From Flavobacterium silvaticum (lineage in GTDB: Bacteria; Bacteroidota; Bacteroidia; Flavobacteriales; Flavobacteriaceae), in the NCBI RefSeq assembly GCF_012911565.1, contig NZ_JAAMPU010000101.1, positions 62,001 through 126,000 of the forward strand: a stretch of 64,000 bases of DNA, in the 5' to 3' direction. The translations under genes and the position numbers were made by a program. The notes beneath the pieces were generated by a model. That model saw only the letters and a program-made list of their open reading frames with translations, was not told the DNA's origin and searched no databases. Shown one piece after another: positions 50,209-59,630 of this stretch; within the stretch, counting starts at the first letter, position 1, and every line of letters starts with the position of its first letter.

Positions 50209-53200
50209 ATGGAAAAAAAATCAGAGAAACGGCGGTCAAGGCCGTTCTTCCACATTGATCTCAAAGTGAAACTAACCACACTATTATTGCTGACTTGTAT
50301 GTTCAACCTGCAGGCCAGCACCTACGCCCAGAAAAACCGTGTAACGCTGAATGTGAATAATGTCGCCATTGAAAAGGTGATCGAACGCATCCAGCAAACC
50401 ACCGACTTTCGTTTTATTTATAATGTCAACGATATCGATTTAGCGCGGACAGTATCCATAAGCGTAAAGGAAAAACCGGTCGATTTTGTGCTGTCCCAAC
50501 TGTTCAGCGGAACCGGCACGAGCTTCAAGATCAGCGACAATCAGATTATCCTCAAAAAAATCGATGTTCCGGTCAATTCCGGCTGGTCCATGTTGCCTTA
50601 TCCGATAAAAGGAAAGATTGTCGATGAAAACGGAGTGCCGTTACCGGGCGCGACCGTCATGGACCAAAAGACCAAAGCATCTGCCATGACAGATCTTGAC
50701 GGGAATTTCGAGCTGACCGTAGAAACTGAAAGTTCCATCGTAGTCGTAACATTTATCGGATACGAAAACTTCTCGTTTACGGCTGGACAGCAACCGCCTG
50801 TCATTAAACTGAAGGCCGAAGTCAATTCATTGAATGAAGTCGTGGTGGTTGGTTATGGAACGGCAAAGCGCAGGGACGTCACCGGCGCCATAGGCTCCAT
50901 CCAGGAAAAAGACATGAACAAAGGCGCTATTACAGATCCGCTTCAGCTTATTGCCGGAAAATTACCCGGTGTTTCGGTGACCCAGACAGGAAGCGAACCG
51001 GGAACCCGGCCAAGCATAAGGATTCGCGGAGTTTCATCGCTTATAGGTGGGGCCGATCCGTTGGTTGTTGTCGATGGGATTCAGGGCGACCTTGACTTTT
51101 TGAATACGATACCTCCAAGCGAAATCGCTTCCATCGATGTACTCAAAGATGCTTCGGCAACTGCGATTTACGGATCCAGAGGCGCTCCGGGAGTACTCAT
51201 CGTGACACTGAAAAAAGGCAAAGCCGGAAAGACGACTATAGAATTCAATGCGACTGGATCTTTCGATCAGATACCCAAAAAATTAGATATGATGAATGCC
51301 GACGAATGGTGGGCCGAAGCACAACGGGTTGGGGTACCTGCTTCGGCCAACCACGGTGCGAATACGGATTGGTACGATATCATGACGCAAAATGGCTATA
51401 CCCAGAATTATAACCTGTCGTTCGGAGGCGGAACGGATAAATTCAGTTATCGTGCCGCCATAACAGCAATACTTCAGGAGGGAATAGTGATCAATTCAAA
51501 CAATAAGCGATATATCGGGACTTTCCAGGCGACCCAAAAAGGACTTGATGATAAATTGCGGTTGACGTTCAACATGAACAGCGGAATCAGTAATACTAAT
51601 CGTATGGTACAAACCATCGGGCGTGCGGCATTTACGTCGAACCTGATTTCCCAGGCTTACGTCATGCGACCGACAGATCCCGTATTTAATACAGACGGGA
51701 CTTATTTTACAGATCCTAATTTATTCCAATACCTGAATCCATACGCCGTTGCCGAAACCACGATTGGCGAAGGCGAAAACGACAACTTCCTTGGAAGCCT
51801 CAAGGCCGAACTTGATTTGTTGCCCGGGCTTACGGCGAGCTGGTTCGGAAGCTGGAGAAAGACGAACAGCATGGAAGGTTTTTATATTCCTGTCGAATCT
51901 ACAGATGCAAATGCCATCAACCAAAAAGGTTTTGCAAACGTCTGGAACCGCAAGCAGAACGAAAGGCTTATGGACATGAGCCTTACCTATACAAAAAATT
52001 TCGGGAGACATACTGTCAACCTGTTGGGGCTTTACGAATGGCAAAGCCAGGTGTATACCGGAACGTATGCCCAGGCACGCGGTTTTATAAATGACCTTAC
52101 GGCTTACCATGCGTTGCAGTTGGGCGATGCTTCGGCTTCGCTTCCTGGCGATGTGGCTTCTTATAAAAACGACCGCCGTGCCATTTCGTTCCTCGGCCGT
52201 GTGAATTACGGTTTTGGTGACCGATACCTACTGACAGCCAGTTTAAGACGAGACGGATCTACCGTTTTCGGGGCGAACCACAAATGGGGAAATTTTCCGG
52301 CGGCATCCGTTGCCTGGCAAGTGCATAACGAATCGTTTATGAAGGACGTAAAATTCATCAATGAATTCAAGATCCGTGGAGGCTATGGAGAAACCGGAAA
52401 CCAACAGGGCCTGACCCCGTTGAATTCGATTGGATTGGTGGGGCCTTATGGACAAACGTATTTTGGTGGCGAGCCGATACTCAATTTCGGACGCAACCAG
52501 AATCCGAATCCGGATTTGAAATGGGAAGTGAAAAAACAAACCAACCTGGGATTTGATTTTGCCATGTTCGATAACAGATTCCGTGGTTCGTTCGATGTGT
52601 ACAGATCCAGGACGGACGATTTGCTGTTGACCTATGAAGTGTCCGTGAACCAGTTCGAATATCAGTTTTTGAAGACGAATGGCGGAAGCATGGAAAACAA
52701 AGGCCTGGAACTCGCCCTGGCGTACGATATCGTCAAGACAGAAAATACCCGTGTGACGCTCGCCGGAAACATGTCGCTGCTTAAGAACAAAATTCTTTCG
52801 CTCGACGCCACCGTAAATGGCTTGGCCCTGAATACAGATTATGTAAGCTGGGGTCTCAACTCTTATTTGATAGAAGGCCAGCCGCTGGGCACGTTCAACA
52901 TCCTGCACCATACCGGAGTGGATGACAATGGAAAAGAAACGGTTCTCGACGCAGACGGAAGCGGGCCTATCATCGATCAGGGAAATGACAGCCCCGACAA
53001 ATTCTTTAAAGGCTCTGTTTTGCCGACTTATACTTTTTCCTTCAACCCTACGATCCAGTACAAAAACGTTGACTTCTCTATGTTGTGGAGAGGGTCGGGT
53101 GGAAATAAAATTTACAACGGGCTCCGGGCGACCTTGAGTTACGAGGAAAATATCGGTAAATCGAATCTGTTGCAAAGCGCAGCGCAGGATCGCATTTATA

Positions 53201-53472
53201 CGTCTCCATATTCTTCAGATTACTGGCTTGAGGATGGTTCTTTTATTCGTCTTGAGAACATGACTTTCGGATACAATATCAACTTTGGCGATTTCAAATA
53301 TCTCGAAGCATTGCGAATTACGCTGGTAACCAACAATCTTGCATTGTTCACAAAATACAAAGGACTTGATCCGGAACTCAATTTCAGCGGCTCACAAGGA
53401 GGCGGGAACGATAATGGAATCTATCCGCGGACACGCACGGTGGCATTAGGACTGAATTTGAAAATCAGATAA
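50209..53472 (+). CDS. SusC/RagA family TonB-dependent transporter with STN domain
   Basis: A 1087-residue outer-membrane protein. A signal segment (LTTLLLLTCMFNLQASTYAQ) precedes an STN domain ('VAIEKVIERIQQTTDFRFIY', near 48-110), which marks transporters that signal to FecR. A carboxypeptidase-regulatory-like domain follows ('IKGKIVDENGVPLPGATVMD'), then the TonB-box region 'LNEVVVVGYGTAKRRDVTGA', a plug ('VVDGIQGDLDFLNTIPPSEI') and a 22-strand barrel ending 'RTRTVALGLNLKIR'. With SusD it imports oligosaccharides; the amylase downstream suggests alpha-glucans. Confidence 0.95.
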   Translation: MEKKSEKRRSRPFFHIDLKVKLTTLLLLTCMFNLQASTYAQKNRVTLNVNNVAIEKVIERIQQTTDFRFIYNVNDIDLARTVSISVKEKPVDFVLSQLFSGTGTSFKISDNQIILKKIDVPVNSGWSMLPYPIKGKIVDENGVPLPGATVMDQKTKASAMTDLDGNFELTVETESSIVVVTFIGYENFSFTAGQQPPVIKLKAEVNSLNEVVVVGYGTAKRRDVTGAIGSIQEKDMNKGAITDPLQLIAGKLPGVSVTQTGSEPGTRPSIRIRGVSSLIGGADPLVVVDGIQGDLDFLNTIPPSEIASIDVLKDASATAIYGSRGAPGVLIVTLKKGKAGKTTIEFNATGSFDQIPKKLDMMNADEWWAEAQRVGVPASANHGANTDWYDIMTQNGYTQNYNLSFGGGTDKFSYRAAITAILQEGIVINSNNKRYIGTFQATQKGLDDKLRLTFNMNSGISNTNRMVQTIGRAAFTSNLISQAYVMRPTDPVFNTDGTYFTDPNLFQYLNPYAVAETTIGEGENDNFLGSLKAELDLLPGLTASWFGSWRKTNSMEGFYIPVESTDANAINQKGFANVWNRKQNERLMDMSLTYTKNFGRHTVNLLGLYEWQSQVYTGTYAQARGFINDLTAYHALQLGDASASLPGDVASYKNDRRAISFLGRVNYGFGDRYLLTASLRRDGSTVFGANHKWGNFPAASVAWQVHNESFMKDVKFINEFKIRGGYGETGNQQGLTPLNSIGLVGPYGQTYFGGEPILNFGRNQNPNPDLKWEVKKQTNLGFDFAMFDNRFRGSFDVYRSRTDDLLLTYEVSVNQFEYQFLKTNGGSMENKGLELALAYDIVKTENTRVTLAGNMSLLKNKILSLDATVNGLALNTDYVSWGLNSYLIEGQPLGTFNILHHTGVDDNGKETVLDADGSGPIIDQGNDSPDKFFKGSVLPTYTFSFNPTIQYKNVDFSMLWRGSGGNKIYNGLRATLSYEENIGKSNLLQSAAQDRIYTSPYSSDYWLEDGSFIRLENMTFGYNINFGDFKYLEALRITLVTNNLALFTKYKGLDPELNFSGSQGGGNDNGIYPRTRTVALGLNLKIR

Positions 53473-53482
53473 AAAATTGAAA

Positions 53483-54988
53483 ATGAAAAGAATACTAAAA
53501 CTGAAAAAGAACATCTTGCTGGCCAGTCTTGCCCTGATGGCAATGGCGGGTTGCACGAATGTAGACGAAAACGTCTATGACCAATATATCGAGGAAACCT
53601 TCTACGGAACAGAAGAAGGAGCAAACGCAGCACTCGCGGCGGTGTATTCCCAGGTTGCCGGAAACTGGAACGGAGTAGGTTATGCCGGAGCCGATAACGG
53701 ATGGTATGATCTTAATTGCATGACAGCAGACGAACAGGTCATTCCACACCGGACTACGGGTGACTGGCAATTGGATTTCGCGAGATTATACAAACATGAA
53801 TGGCTGCCGTCTGATTTTATCCTGACCAATACATGGAACTGGCTCTATAAGTCAATCTATCAGGCCAACCGCGCTGTAGGTTTGCTTGAAAATGCAAATG
53901 CAGATCCTGCAAAGATCGCTGAGGCCAAAGTGCTGCGTGCTTTTTTCTACTATATGCTCATAGACGATTTCGGAAGCGTTCCTTTTTATACCGAAAACGG
54001 CATACCTGCAGATCAGATCCCCCAAGCTTCAAGAACTGAAGTCTATGATTTCATTGTCAGTGAGCTTACAGAAAACATCGATTTGCTTTCTTCTACAAAA
54101 GGCGGCGAATACTATGGAAGGTTCAACAGATGGGCTGGTTATGCACTATTGGCAAAAGTATACCTGAACGCCGAAGTATATACCGGAACGGCACACTGGC
54201 AGGATTGCCTTGCCGCCTGTGACGTGATCTCTACGGGTGGATTTTCATTGCATCCGGCGAATACTAACGCCGGAAGCCCGCTTGGGAACAGCTATTATGA
54301 GTTGTTCGGGGATATGCTGCCCGAAGATGAAACAATATTGGCGATGTTTTCAACGGTTGATATCGTATCGAGAAACGTCTATGCACTCCGCAGCCTTTAC
54401 GGCCCTCACGGTCAGGCGCTTTTTGGTTACAGCGGCTGGAACGGAACCATTGTCCCTTCGCCGTTTTATGAGTCGTTTGCAGATGGTGACATCCGCAAAA
54501 AGCAATTTCTTGTTGGCGACCAGGGTGGAGGCGTCAATTATACGCTTGAGGTAGGAAGCCTGGACAACCCGGGAGCAGCGCCGATGGCCGGTGTGCGCGA
54601 TGTGAAATTCTATCCGGCCTTGCCGTTGAATGGTGGTGGTGCGTCAAACGACTTCCCGATTTACCGCTATGCCGATATTTTGCTGATGAAAGCCGAATGC
54701 AATCTCAGGTTAGGAAATGCCTCAACTGCAAAACCATTCGTAGACCAAGTCCGCCAGCGTGCCGGAATGGCTGTTTTGGCTTCAGATCCATCACTGATGG
54801 ATATTTACAACGAGAGAGGGTTCGAATTGAACTGGGAAGCCCATCGCCGTCAGGACATGATCCGGTTTGGGACATTCCTCAATGCCAACCAGTTCCGCGC
54901 GGCTTCCCCGGATAACCATAACGTATTCCCGATTCCTACCGATGCATTGGATACAAACCCCAACCTTCAACAAAATCCAGGTTATTAA
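53483..54988 (+). CDS. SusD/RagB family nutrient-binding lipoprotein
   Basis: A 501-residue surface lipoprotein (LLASLALMAMAGC). 'AEAKVLRAFFYYMLIDDFGS' and 'PFYTENGIPADQIPQASRTE' hold the TPR-like SusD core, and 'FPIYRYADILLMKAECNLRL' with 'NERGFELNWEAHRRQDMIRF' are C-terminal SusD signatures. It caps SusC and binds the glycan. ATG 53483 is preferred over a TTG two codons upstream. It follows susC by 10 bp. Confidence 0.95.
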   Translation: MKRILKLKKNILLASLALMAMAGCTNVDENVYDQYIEETFYGTEEGANAALAAVYSQVAGNWNGVGYAGADNGWYDLNCMTADEQVIPHRTTGDWQLDFARLYKHEWLPSDFILTNTWNWLYKSIYQANRAVGLLENANADPAKIAEAKVLRAFFYYMLIDDFGSVPFYTENGIPADQIPQASRTEVYDFIVSELTENIDLLSSTKGGEYYGRFNRWAGYALLAKVYLNAEVYTGTAHWQDCLAACDVISTGGFSLHPANTNAGSPLGNSYYELFGDMLPEDETILAMFSTVDIVSRNVYALRSLYGPHGQALFGYSGWNGTIVPSPFYESFADGDIRKKQFLVGDQGGGVNYTLEVGSLDNPGAAPMAGVRDVKFYPALPLNGGGASNDFPIYRYADILLMKAECNLRLGNASTAKPFVDQVRQRAGMAVLASDPSLMDIYNERGFELNWEAHRRQDMIRFGTFLNANQFRAASPDNHNVFPIPTDALDTNPNLQQNPGY

Positions 54989-54999
54989 TTCTATAGATC

Positions 55000-56055
55000 A
55001 TGAAGAAGTATCTGAATAAAATAATGGTTATCGCAGCCATTGCTTTTTTGGGAGTGTCGTGCGATGATGCCGAGCTGACTACCTTGGCAAAAGTAAGTTT
55101 TGAGGAACCTGTCATTGCCACCCCGAATACTCTGGCAATAACTTCGGACAATCAATACCAGAACATTGTTACCGTTTCGTGGCCGCATGTCCAATTTCCG
55201 ATAGATGCGCCTGTCACCTACAAAATCCAGTTTGATGTAGCTACCGATACCATCGGAGACAATGCCTGGGAAAATGCAATCACCCTGGATGCAGGTGAAG
55301 ATGTGTTAAGCAAATCGTTCCTAGGTGATGAAATAAACAATATGGCTCATACGCTCGGACTCGTTTCTGATGTTCAGGGAGAACTTGTGGTACGTGTGGA
55401 AGCGTACATGGACAGAAGCGTGTTTTCATCTGCAACCACAATTCTAGTAGTTCCTTTTACCGAACCGATTGCTTTCGGCCAAGTGTATGTTCCCGGGCAA
55501 TATCAGAACTGGCAACCGGCAACTGCTGCTACACTTGCTGCAATAAGCTCCGGCGTTTATCAAGGTTTCCTGACTTTTCCTGCGGGCCAATTGGAATTCA
55601 AATTTACGACAGGGCCAAACTGGGATCAGCCTTACGGAGGTGATGCGAACGGCAATCTCACATCGCCCGGCATAAACAACCTTCATGTGCCTGCTGCCGG
55701 AACATATCAGATTACGCTGAATCTCAATACCATGAGTTACACGGCCGTTCCGTATTCATGGGGGGTAATCGGAACTTCAACCGTGGGACAATGGAATACC
55801 GATACCGATATGGTCTGGGATTACCAAAACCACATCTGGAAATTTACCGGCGCATTGGTTCCCGGTGCTTTGAAGTTCCGTCTCAATGATTCGTGGACGA
55901 TCAACTACGGCCCGAACAACAGCACGGACTTCGTCGTCTTCCTCGATAATCCGGGCGCACATACCATAGATGTCGCCGGAACGTATATAGTAACCCTGGA
56001 TATGCCGGATGCAACCGTTCCACCATCGGCAGCCTACACCGTAACACTACAGTAA
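55000..56055 (+). CDS. SusE/SusF-like starch-binding outer-membrane lipoprotein
   Basis: A 351-residue lipoprotein (IMVIAAIAFLGVSC). An N-terminal Ig-like SusE domain (near 25-150: 'TVSWPHVQFPIDAPVTYKIQ') is followed by two carbohydrate-binding-like repeats: 'YVPGQYQNWQPATAATLAAI' with 'GQLEFKFTTGPNWDQPYGGD', and 'VIGTSTVGQWNTDTDMVWDY' with 'GALKFRLNDSWTINYGPNNS'. The Trp pattern and 'KFR..WxxNYG' motif are typical of SusE/F starch-binding modules. It lies 11 bp after susD and 3 bp before the amylase gene. Confidence 0.88.
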   Translation: MKKYLNKIMVIAAIAFLGVSCDDAELTTLAKVSFEEPVIATPNTLAITSDNQYQNIVTVSWPHVQFPIDAPVTYKIQFDVATDTIGDNAWENAITLDAGEDVLSKSFLGDEINNMAHTLGLVSDVQGELVVRVEAYMDRSVFSSATTILVVPFTEPIAFGQVYVPGQYQNWQPATAATLAAISSGVYQGFLTFPAGQLEFKFTTGPNWDQPYGGDANGNLTSPGINNLHVPAAGTYQITLNLNTMSYTAVPYSWGVIGTSTVGQWNTDTDMVWDYQNHIWKFTGALVPGALKFRLNDSWTINYGPNNSTDFVVFLDNPGAHTIDVAGTYIVTLDMPDATVPPSAAYTVTLQ

Positions 56056-56058
56056 AAA

Positions 56059-57438
56059 ATGAAAAAGATATATAGAATTTCCATCGCCTTATTTATCGGG
56101 ATGAGCCTTTGGGCCTGTAATTCCGATGACAATACAGCTGCACCTTCGCCTTACGAACAATACGGTTCCGCTTTTACGGCAATGCCAAAAAAACAGGATG
56201 CGATTATTTATCAGGTCAACATCCGGTCTTACAGTCCGCAGGGAAATCTCAATGGAGTTCGTGACGGCCTGACGAAAATAAAGGAGCTCGGTGCCAACGT
56301 GGTTTACCTGATGCCGATTTATCCGGTTGGTGAACTTGATGCCGTGGGTGAACTGGGTTCGCCTTATGCCGTTAAAGATTACAAAGCCGTCAATCCTTCA
56401 TTCGGGACTCTTGAAGATTTGCGTGCGTTGGTGTCGGAGGCACACGAAATGGGAATGGCAGTCATTCTCGATTGGGTCGCGAACCACACGGCTATGGACA
56501 ATAACTGGATCACCGAACATCCGGAATATTATGTCCGGAATGAAAACGGGGTTATCCAGCATCCGGCTGGAACGAATTGGCTCGATGTCGCTCAATTGGA
56601 TTATAACAACCTGGAAATGCGTAAGGCCATGATAGATGCTATGTCTTATTGGGTATACAATGCAAACATCGATGGCTTTCGTTGTGATGCCGCCGATTTT
56701 GTCCAGCAGAGTTTTTGGTCTGAAGCGATCCCGCAATTGCGGTCGATCAAAAACCAAGATATTTTGATGCTGGCCGAAGGAACACGTGTCAATCATTTTT
56801 ATGCCGGGTTCGATTACACGTTCGGTTTCGGATTCTTCAGTGCGCTTGAAAAAGTGTATTCCGAGAACAAGCCTGCGACTTCTCTTCAGGACGCAAATGC
56901 ACTTGAATACGGCAATAATTACAACGAGGAAAACCGAATTGTCCGCTATACGACAAACCACGACGTGAACTGGAGCGACGGCACGCCATATGAGCTTTTT
57001 CACGGACGCGATGGATCTATGGCTGCTTTTGCCGTGGCTTCCACGATGAAATCTGTCCCGATGATTTATAACGGACAGGAAGTGGGCTATAACCAACGAA
57101 TCGATTTTATGTCGGCGGTTCCTATTGACTGGAATTCGGGTGATGCATCTGTGCTTGCCGAATACAAAAAGATCATTGCGTTCCGTAATTCGAGTGATGC
57201 TGTGAAAAGAGGAAATTATACCGGTTACAGTTCCGCATCGGTAACTGCATTCACCATGAAAAAAGATGGGAATGAGGTACTTGTGCTTGCTAATATGACA
57301 AATGCACAATCAAATTACATTTTTCCTGCGAATCTTTCAAACGTTGGTTGGAACGATGCATTTACGGGACAAGCTGTTGCGCTCGCTTCTCAGATAATTT
57401 TGGCTCCTAATGAATATCGTATATTTTATTCGCTATAA
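56059..57438 (+). CDS. GH13 alpha-amylase family lipoprotein (SusG-like)
   Basis: A 459-residue lipoprotein (ISIALFIGMSLWAC). The GH13 regions are intact: I 'VILDWVANHTA', II 'GFRCDAADFV' with nucleophile Asp210, III 'LAEGTR' with acid/base Glu240, and IV 'TTNHDVNWSDGTP' with Asp302. The barrel start is 'IYQVNIRSYSPQGNLNGVRD', and a C-terminal beta domain follows ('SVTAFTMKKDGNEVLVLANM'). It should cleave alpha-1,4-glucans at the cell surface and feed SusCD. It is shorter than Bacteroides SusG because no inserted CBM58 is seen. Confidence 0.94.
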   Translation: MKKIYRISIALFIGMSLWACNSDDNTAAPSPYEQYGSAFTAMPKKQDAIIYQVNIRSYSPQGNLNGVRDGLTKIKELGANVVYLMPIYPVGELDAVGELGSPYAVKDYKAVNPSFGTLEDLRALVSEAHEMGMAVILDWVANHTAMDNNWITEHPEYYVRNENGVIQHPAGTNWLDVAQLDYNNLEMRKAMIDAMSYWVYNANIDGFRCDAADFVQQSFWSEAIPQLRSIKNQDILMLAEGTRVNHFYAGFDYTFGFGFFSALEKVYSENKPATSLQDANALEYGNNYNEENRIVRYTTNHDVNWSDGTPYELFHGRDGSMAAFAVASTMKSVPMIYNGQEVGYNQRIDFMSAVPIDWNSGDASVLAEYKKIIAFRNSSDAVKRGNYTGYSSASVTAFTMKKDGNEVLVLANMTNAQSNYIFPANLSNVGWNDAFTGQAVALASQIILAPNEYRIFYSL

Positions 57439-57479
57439 AATTTCATTATCTTTAACCAATTCACTTAATTATCTCTAAC

Positions 57480-58733
57480 ATGAAAAAAATTACTTTACTG
57501 ATTTGTTTGTTCGCAATGTCGCTGGGCAATGCGCAATACACTAAAATGGGCATTACCGGCGATGGAGTTGGTGGTTGGCCAGATTCTCCGGGTTATCCGA
57601 CAACCGAAGATATCAATCAAATGACAAGCACGGACGGTATTAACTGGACACTTGAAAACCTGGTGGTCGGGAATGGATCCTTTAAATTCCGTGCCGATTA
57701 CACATGGGATCACAACTGGGGATCAGCAGGAAATCCGGGAGGTTTCAGTCCTTTGACTGGCACGGCGGTTTCCAATAGCGGAACAAATCTCGCTTTGCCT
57801 GTAGGTATTTACAATGTTACATTTAACAGTACTACTCTGGCTTACAGTTTTACTATCTCAAATATCTATCCAACAATCAGCCTGGTCGGAACAGCAGTTA
57901 GTGGTACAGACGTATTCGATGCCGATTTTGATTTGGGTACGACAGATGGTATCCATTACAGCGCCAACGGTGTACATTTATATCCTGCAGCTGTTAAATG
58001 GCGCCAAAACCATACCTGGAGCGCTACGACAAACTGGGGCCCGGAAAATTCGGCTGACCTGGTGGGAACTGCCGTTCTTGATGCGCAGACTGCGGTTAGC
58101 ATAGCTGTAGAAGCCAACTATAATGTCACATTTAATTTACAGACATTGGCCTACACCTTTACGTTTCCAACAATTGCCATTGTAGGGAATGCTACCACTG
58201 CGGGATGGCCGCTGAACACGCCCGGAGAGATTGATCCACTGGTTTTGGATACAGACGATGGCGTAAATTATTATCTGACAAGCATTGCATTGACTGCGGG
58301 TGGAAATGCCTTTAAATTTCGCGCAGACAACGCTTGGACTGTACAATGGGGCGCAAGTACGACTCCTGAATTTCCATCGGGAATTGGAACTCAAAGTGGT
58401 GGCGATATCAATCCAGATGTTGCAGGGAATTACAGCCTGGCTTTCAACCGCCAGACAGGTGTTTACACTTTTGCGCTTCTTGGCTTGGAGCAATTCCAGC
58501 AATCTGACGTAAAGGCTTATCCAAATCCAACCCGCAACAACTGGAATGTTTCGGCCAACGGGCAGACAATTGAAAAAATTCGCGTGACAGATTTCTCAGG
58601 AAAAGTGGTCATGGAAATGCATCCGAATACATCTGAAGCTGCAATCGATGCGTCAGGTCTTTCAACAGGAATGTACTTTGCGAATGTTTCTACTGCTACG
58701 GGTTCAAAAATCATAAAAGTCGTTAAGCAATAA
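57480..58733 (+). CDS. T9SS-exported protein with SusE/F-like starch-binding repeats
   Basis: A 417-residue exported protein (signal MKKITLLICLFAMSLGNAQ). Three related modules of about 110 residues are seen, with key strings 'GNGSFKFRADYTWDHNWGSA', 'PAAVKWRQNHTWSATTNWGP' and 'GGNAFKFRADNAWTVQWGAS', the (K)FR..xW..xWG pattern of SusE/F domains. Instead of a lipoprotein anchor it ends in a type A T9SS domain ('VKAYPNPTRNNWNVS', 'GKVVMEM', 'LSTGMYFANVSTATG'). It replaces SusF in this locus and may be surface-held or released. A TATCTTTA 28 bp upstream is a possible weak promoter. Confidence 0.87.
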   Translation: MKKITLLICLFAMSLGNAQYTKMGITGDGVGGWPDSPGYPTTEDINQMTSTDGINWTLENLVVGNGSFKFRADYTWDHNWGSAGNPGGFSPLTGTAVSNSGTNLALPVGIYNVTFNSTTLAYSFTISNIYPTISLVGTAVSGTDVFDADFDLGTTDGIHYSANGVHLYPAAVKWRQNHTWSATTNWGPENSADLVGTAVLDAQTAVSIAVEANYNVTFNLQTLAYTFTFPTIAIVGNATTAGWPLNTPGEIDPLVLDTDDGVNYYLTSIALTAGGNAFKFRADNAWTVQWGASTTPEFPSGIGTQSGGDINPDVAGNYSLAFNRQTGVYTFALLGLEQFQQSDVKAYPNPTRNNWNVSANGQTIEKIRVTDFSGKVVMEMHPNTSEAAIDASGLSTGMYFANVSTATGSKIIKVVKQ

Positions 58734-58753
58734 GAATATCTTTCATTTAAATA

Positions 58754-58790
58754 AAATCCCCGTTCAGAGTAATCCGGACGGGGATTTTTG
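58754..58790 (+). terminator. Terminator of the glucan locus
   Basis: AAATCCCCGT pairs with ACGGGGATTT over a 14-nt loop and is followed by T-rich sequence, 20 bp after the last gene. Confidence 0.88.
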
Positions 58791-58802
58791 TTTTTGGTCA
58801 GT

Positions 58803-58810
58803 TATATTTG
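58803..58810 (+). promoter_or_regulatory. -7 box for the MtfA-like gene
   Basis: TATATTTG ends 7 bp before the ATG at 58818, so the mRNA would be nearly leaderless. No good -33. Confidence 0.55.
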
Positions 58811-58817
58811 CAGCTAT

Positions 58818-59630
58818 ATGGAAATCCTGGCCATCGTTTTCGTACTGTTGGTATTTTTGGCGTTCGTCCTTTTTTTCTTCAGTATCATTATCCTGAAGTT
58901 GGAAACCGTTTACGCCGGATTTTTCGACCGGCCGTTTTATGTCCATTTCTATCCGGTAAAAAAACGCCTGGCTTTAAGCGACCAGTCTTTTCTGCATGAA
59001 CATTCTGCTTTTTACAGACGACTTGACGACAATCGAAAACAGTATTTCGAACACCGTATAGCCCGTTTCCTGGACAATTATGAATTTATTGGAAAAGAGG
59101 GTTTTGAAGTGACCGATGAGGTTCGTATCCGTGTGGCTCATGCCTATATCATGATGTCATTCGGATGGCGTAATTACCTGACTAAAGTTTTTGAACGCAT
59201 CGTTATTTTTCCGGAAGTTTACGAGTCATCAGCTACAGGAAACCTGCATAAAGGCGAATTCAATCCGCGGATGAAAGCTGTGGTTTTTTCATGGGCCGAT
59301 TTTGTTTCAGGAGAAGATGCATCGAACGACAATCTCAATCTCGGAATCCATGAATTTGCCCATGTGATGCATTTTCACGGAACGCGAAGTGCCGATATCA
59401 GTGCCTTGGTTTTTGCCAAACTTTACAAAGAGTGCATGCGTGAAGTGATGCATCCGAATAACAACCGCGCCTTACGCGAATCCGGCTATCTGCGGGAATA
59501 CGCTTACACCGACCAATTCGAATTCCTTGCCGTAGTACTCGAACATTTCTTTGAAACGCCCGATGAATTCCAAAGACGATTTCCGCAACTATTCACAAGC
59601 ATTTCAAAGATGCTCAACTACCGCAATTAA
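58818..59630 (+). CDS. MtfA-family zinc-dependent peptidase with membrane anchor
   Basis: A 270-residue protein. ATG 58818 is preferred to an upstream start that would include the promoter. One N-terminal membrane helix (ILAIVFVLLVFLAFVLFFFS) is followed by the MtfA-like domain. The zinc motif is 'LGIHEFAHVMHFHG' (HExxH) with a downstream Glu in 'EFLAVVLEHFFETPDEFQRR'. MtfA of E. coli binds the Mlc repressor and has aminopeptidase activity; the partner here is unknown, and the membrane helix is an addition relative to E. coli MtfA. Confidence 0.9.
   Translation: MEILAIVFVLLVFLAFVLFFFSIIILKLETVYAGFFDRPFYVHFYPVKKRLALSDQSFLHEHSAFYRRLDDNRKQYFEHRIARFLDNYEFIGKEGFEVTDEVRIRVAHAYIMMSFGWRNYLTKVFERIVIFPEVYESSATGNLHKGEFNPRMKAVVFSWADFVSGEDASNDNLNLGIHEFAHVMHFHGTRSADISALVFAKLYKECMREVMHPNNNRALRESGYLREYAYTDQFEFLAVVLEHFFETPDEFQRRFPQLFTSISKMLNYRN

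Noticed and set aside
52243..53175. 310-codon open frame opposite susC
   Set aside because: An antisense shadow; the plus strand encodes a complete SusC with all expected motifs.
56398..57309. 303-codon open frame opposite the amylase gene
   Set aside because: An antisense shadow of the GH13 coding region; no domain or start context.
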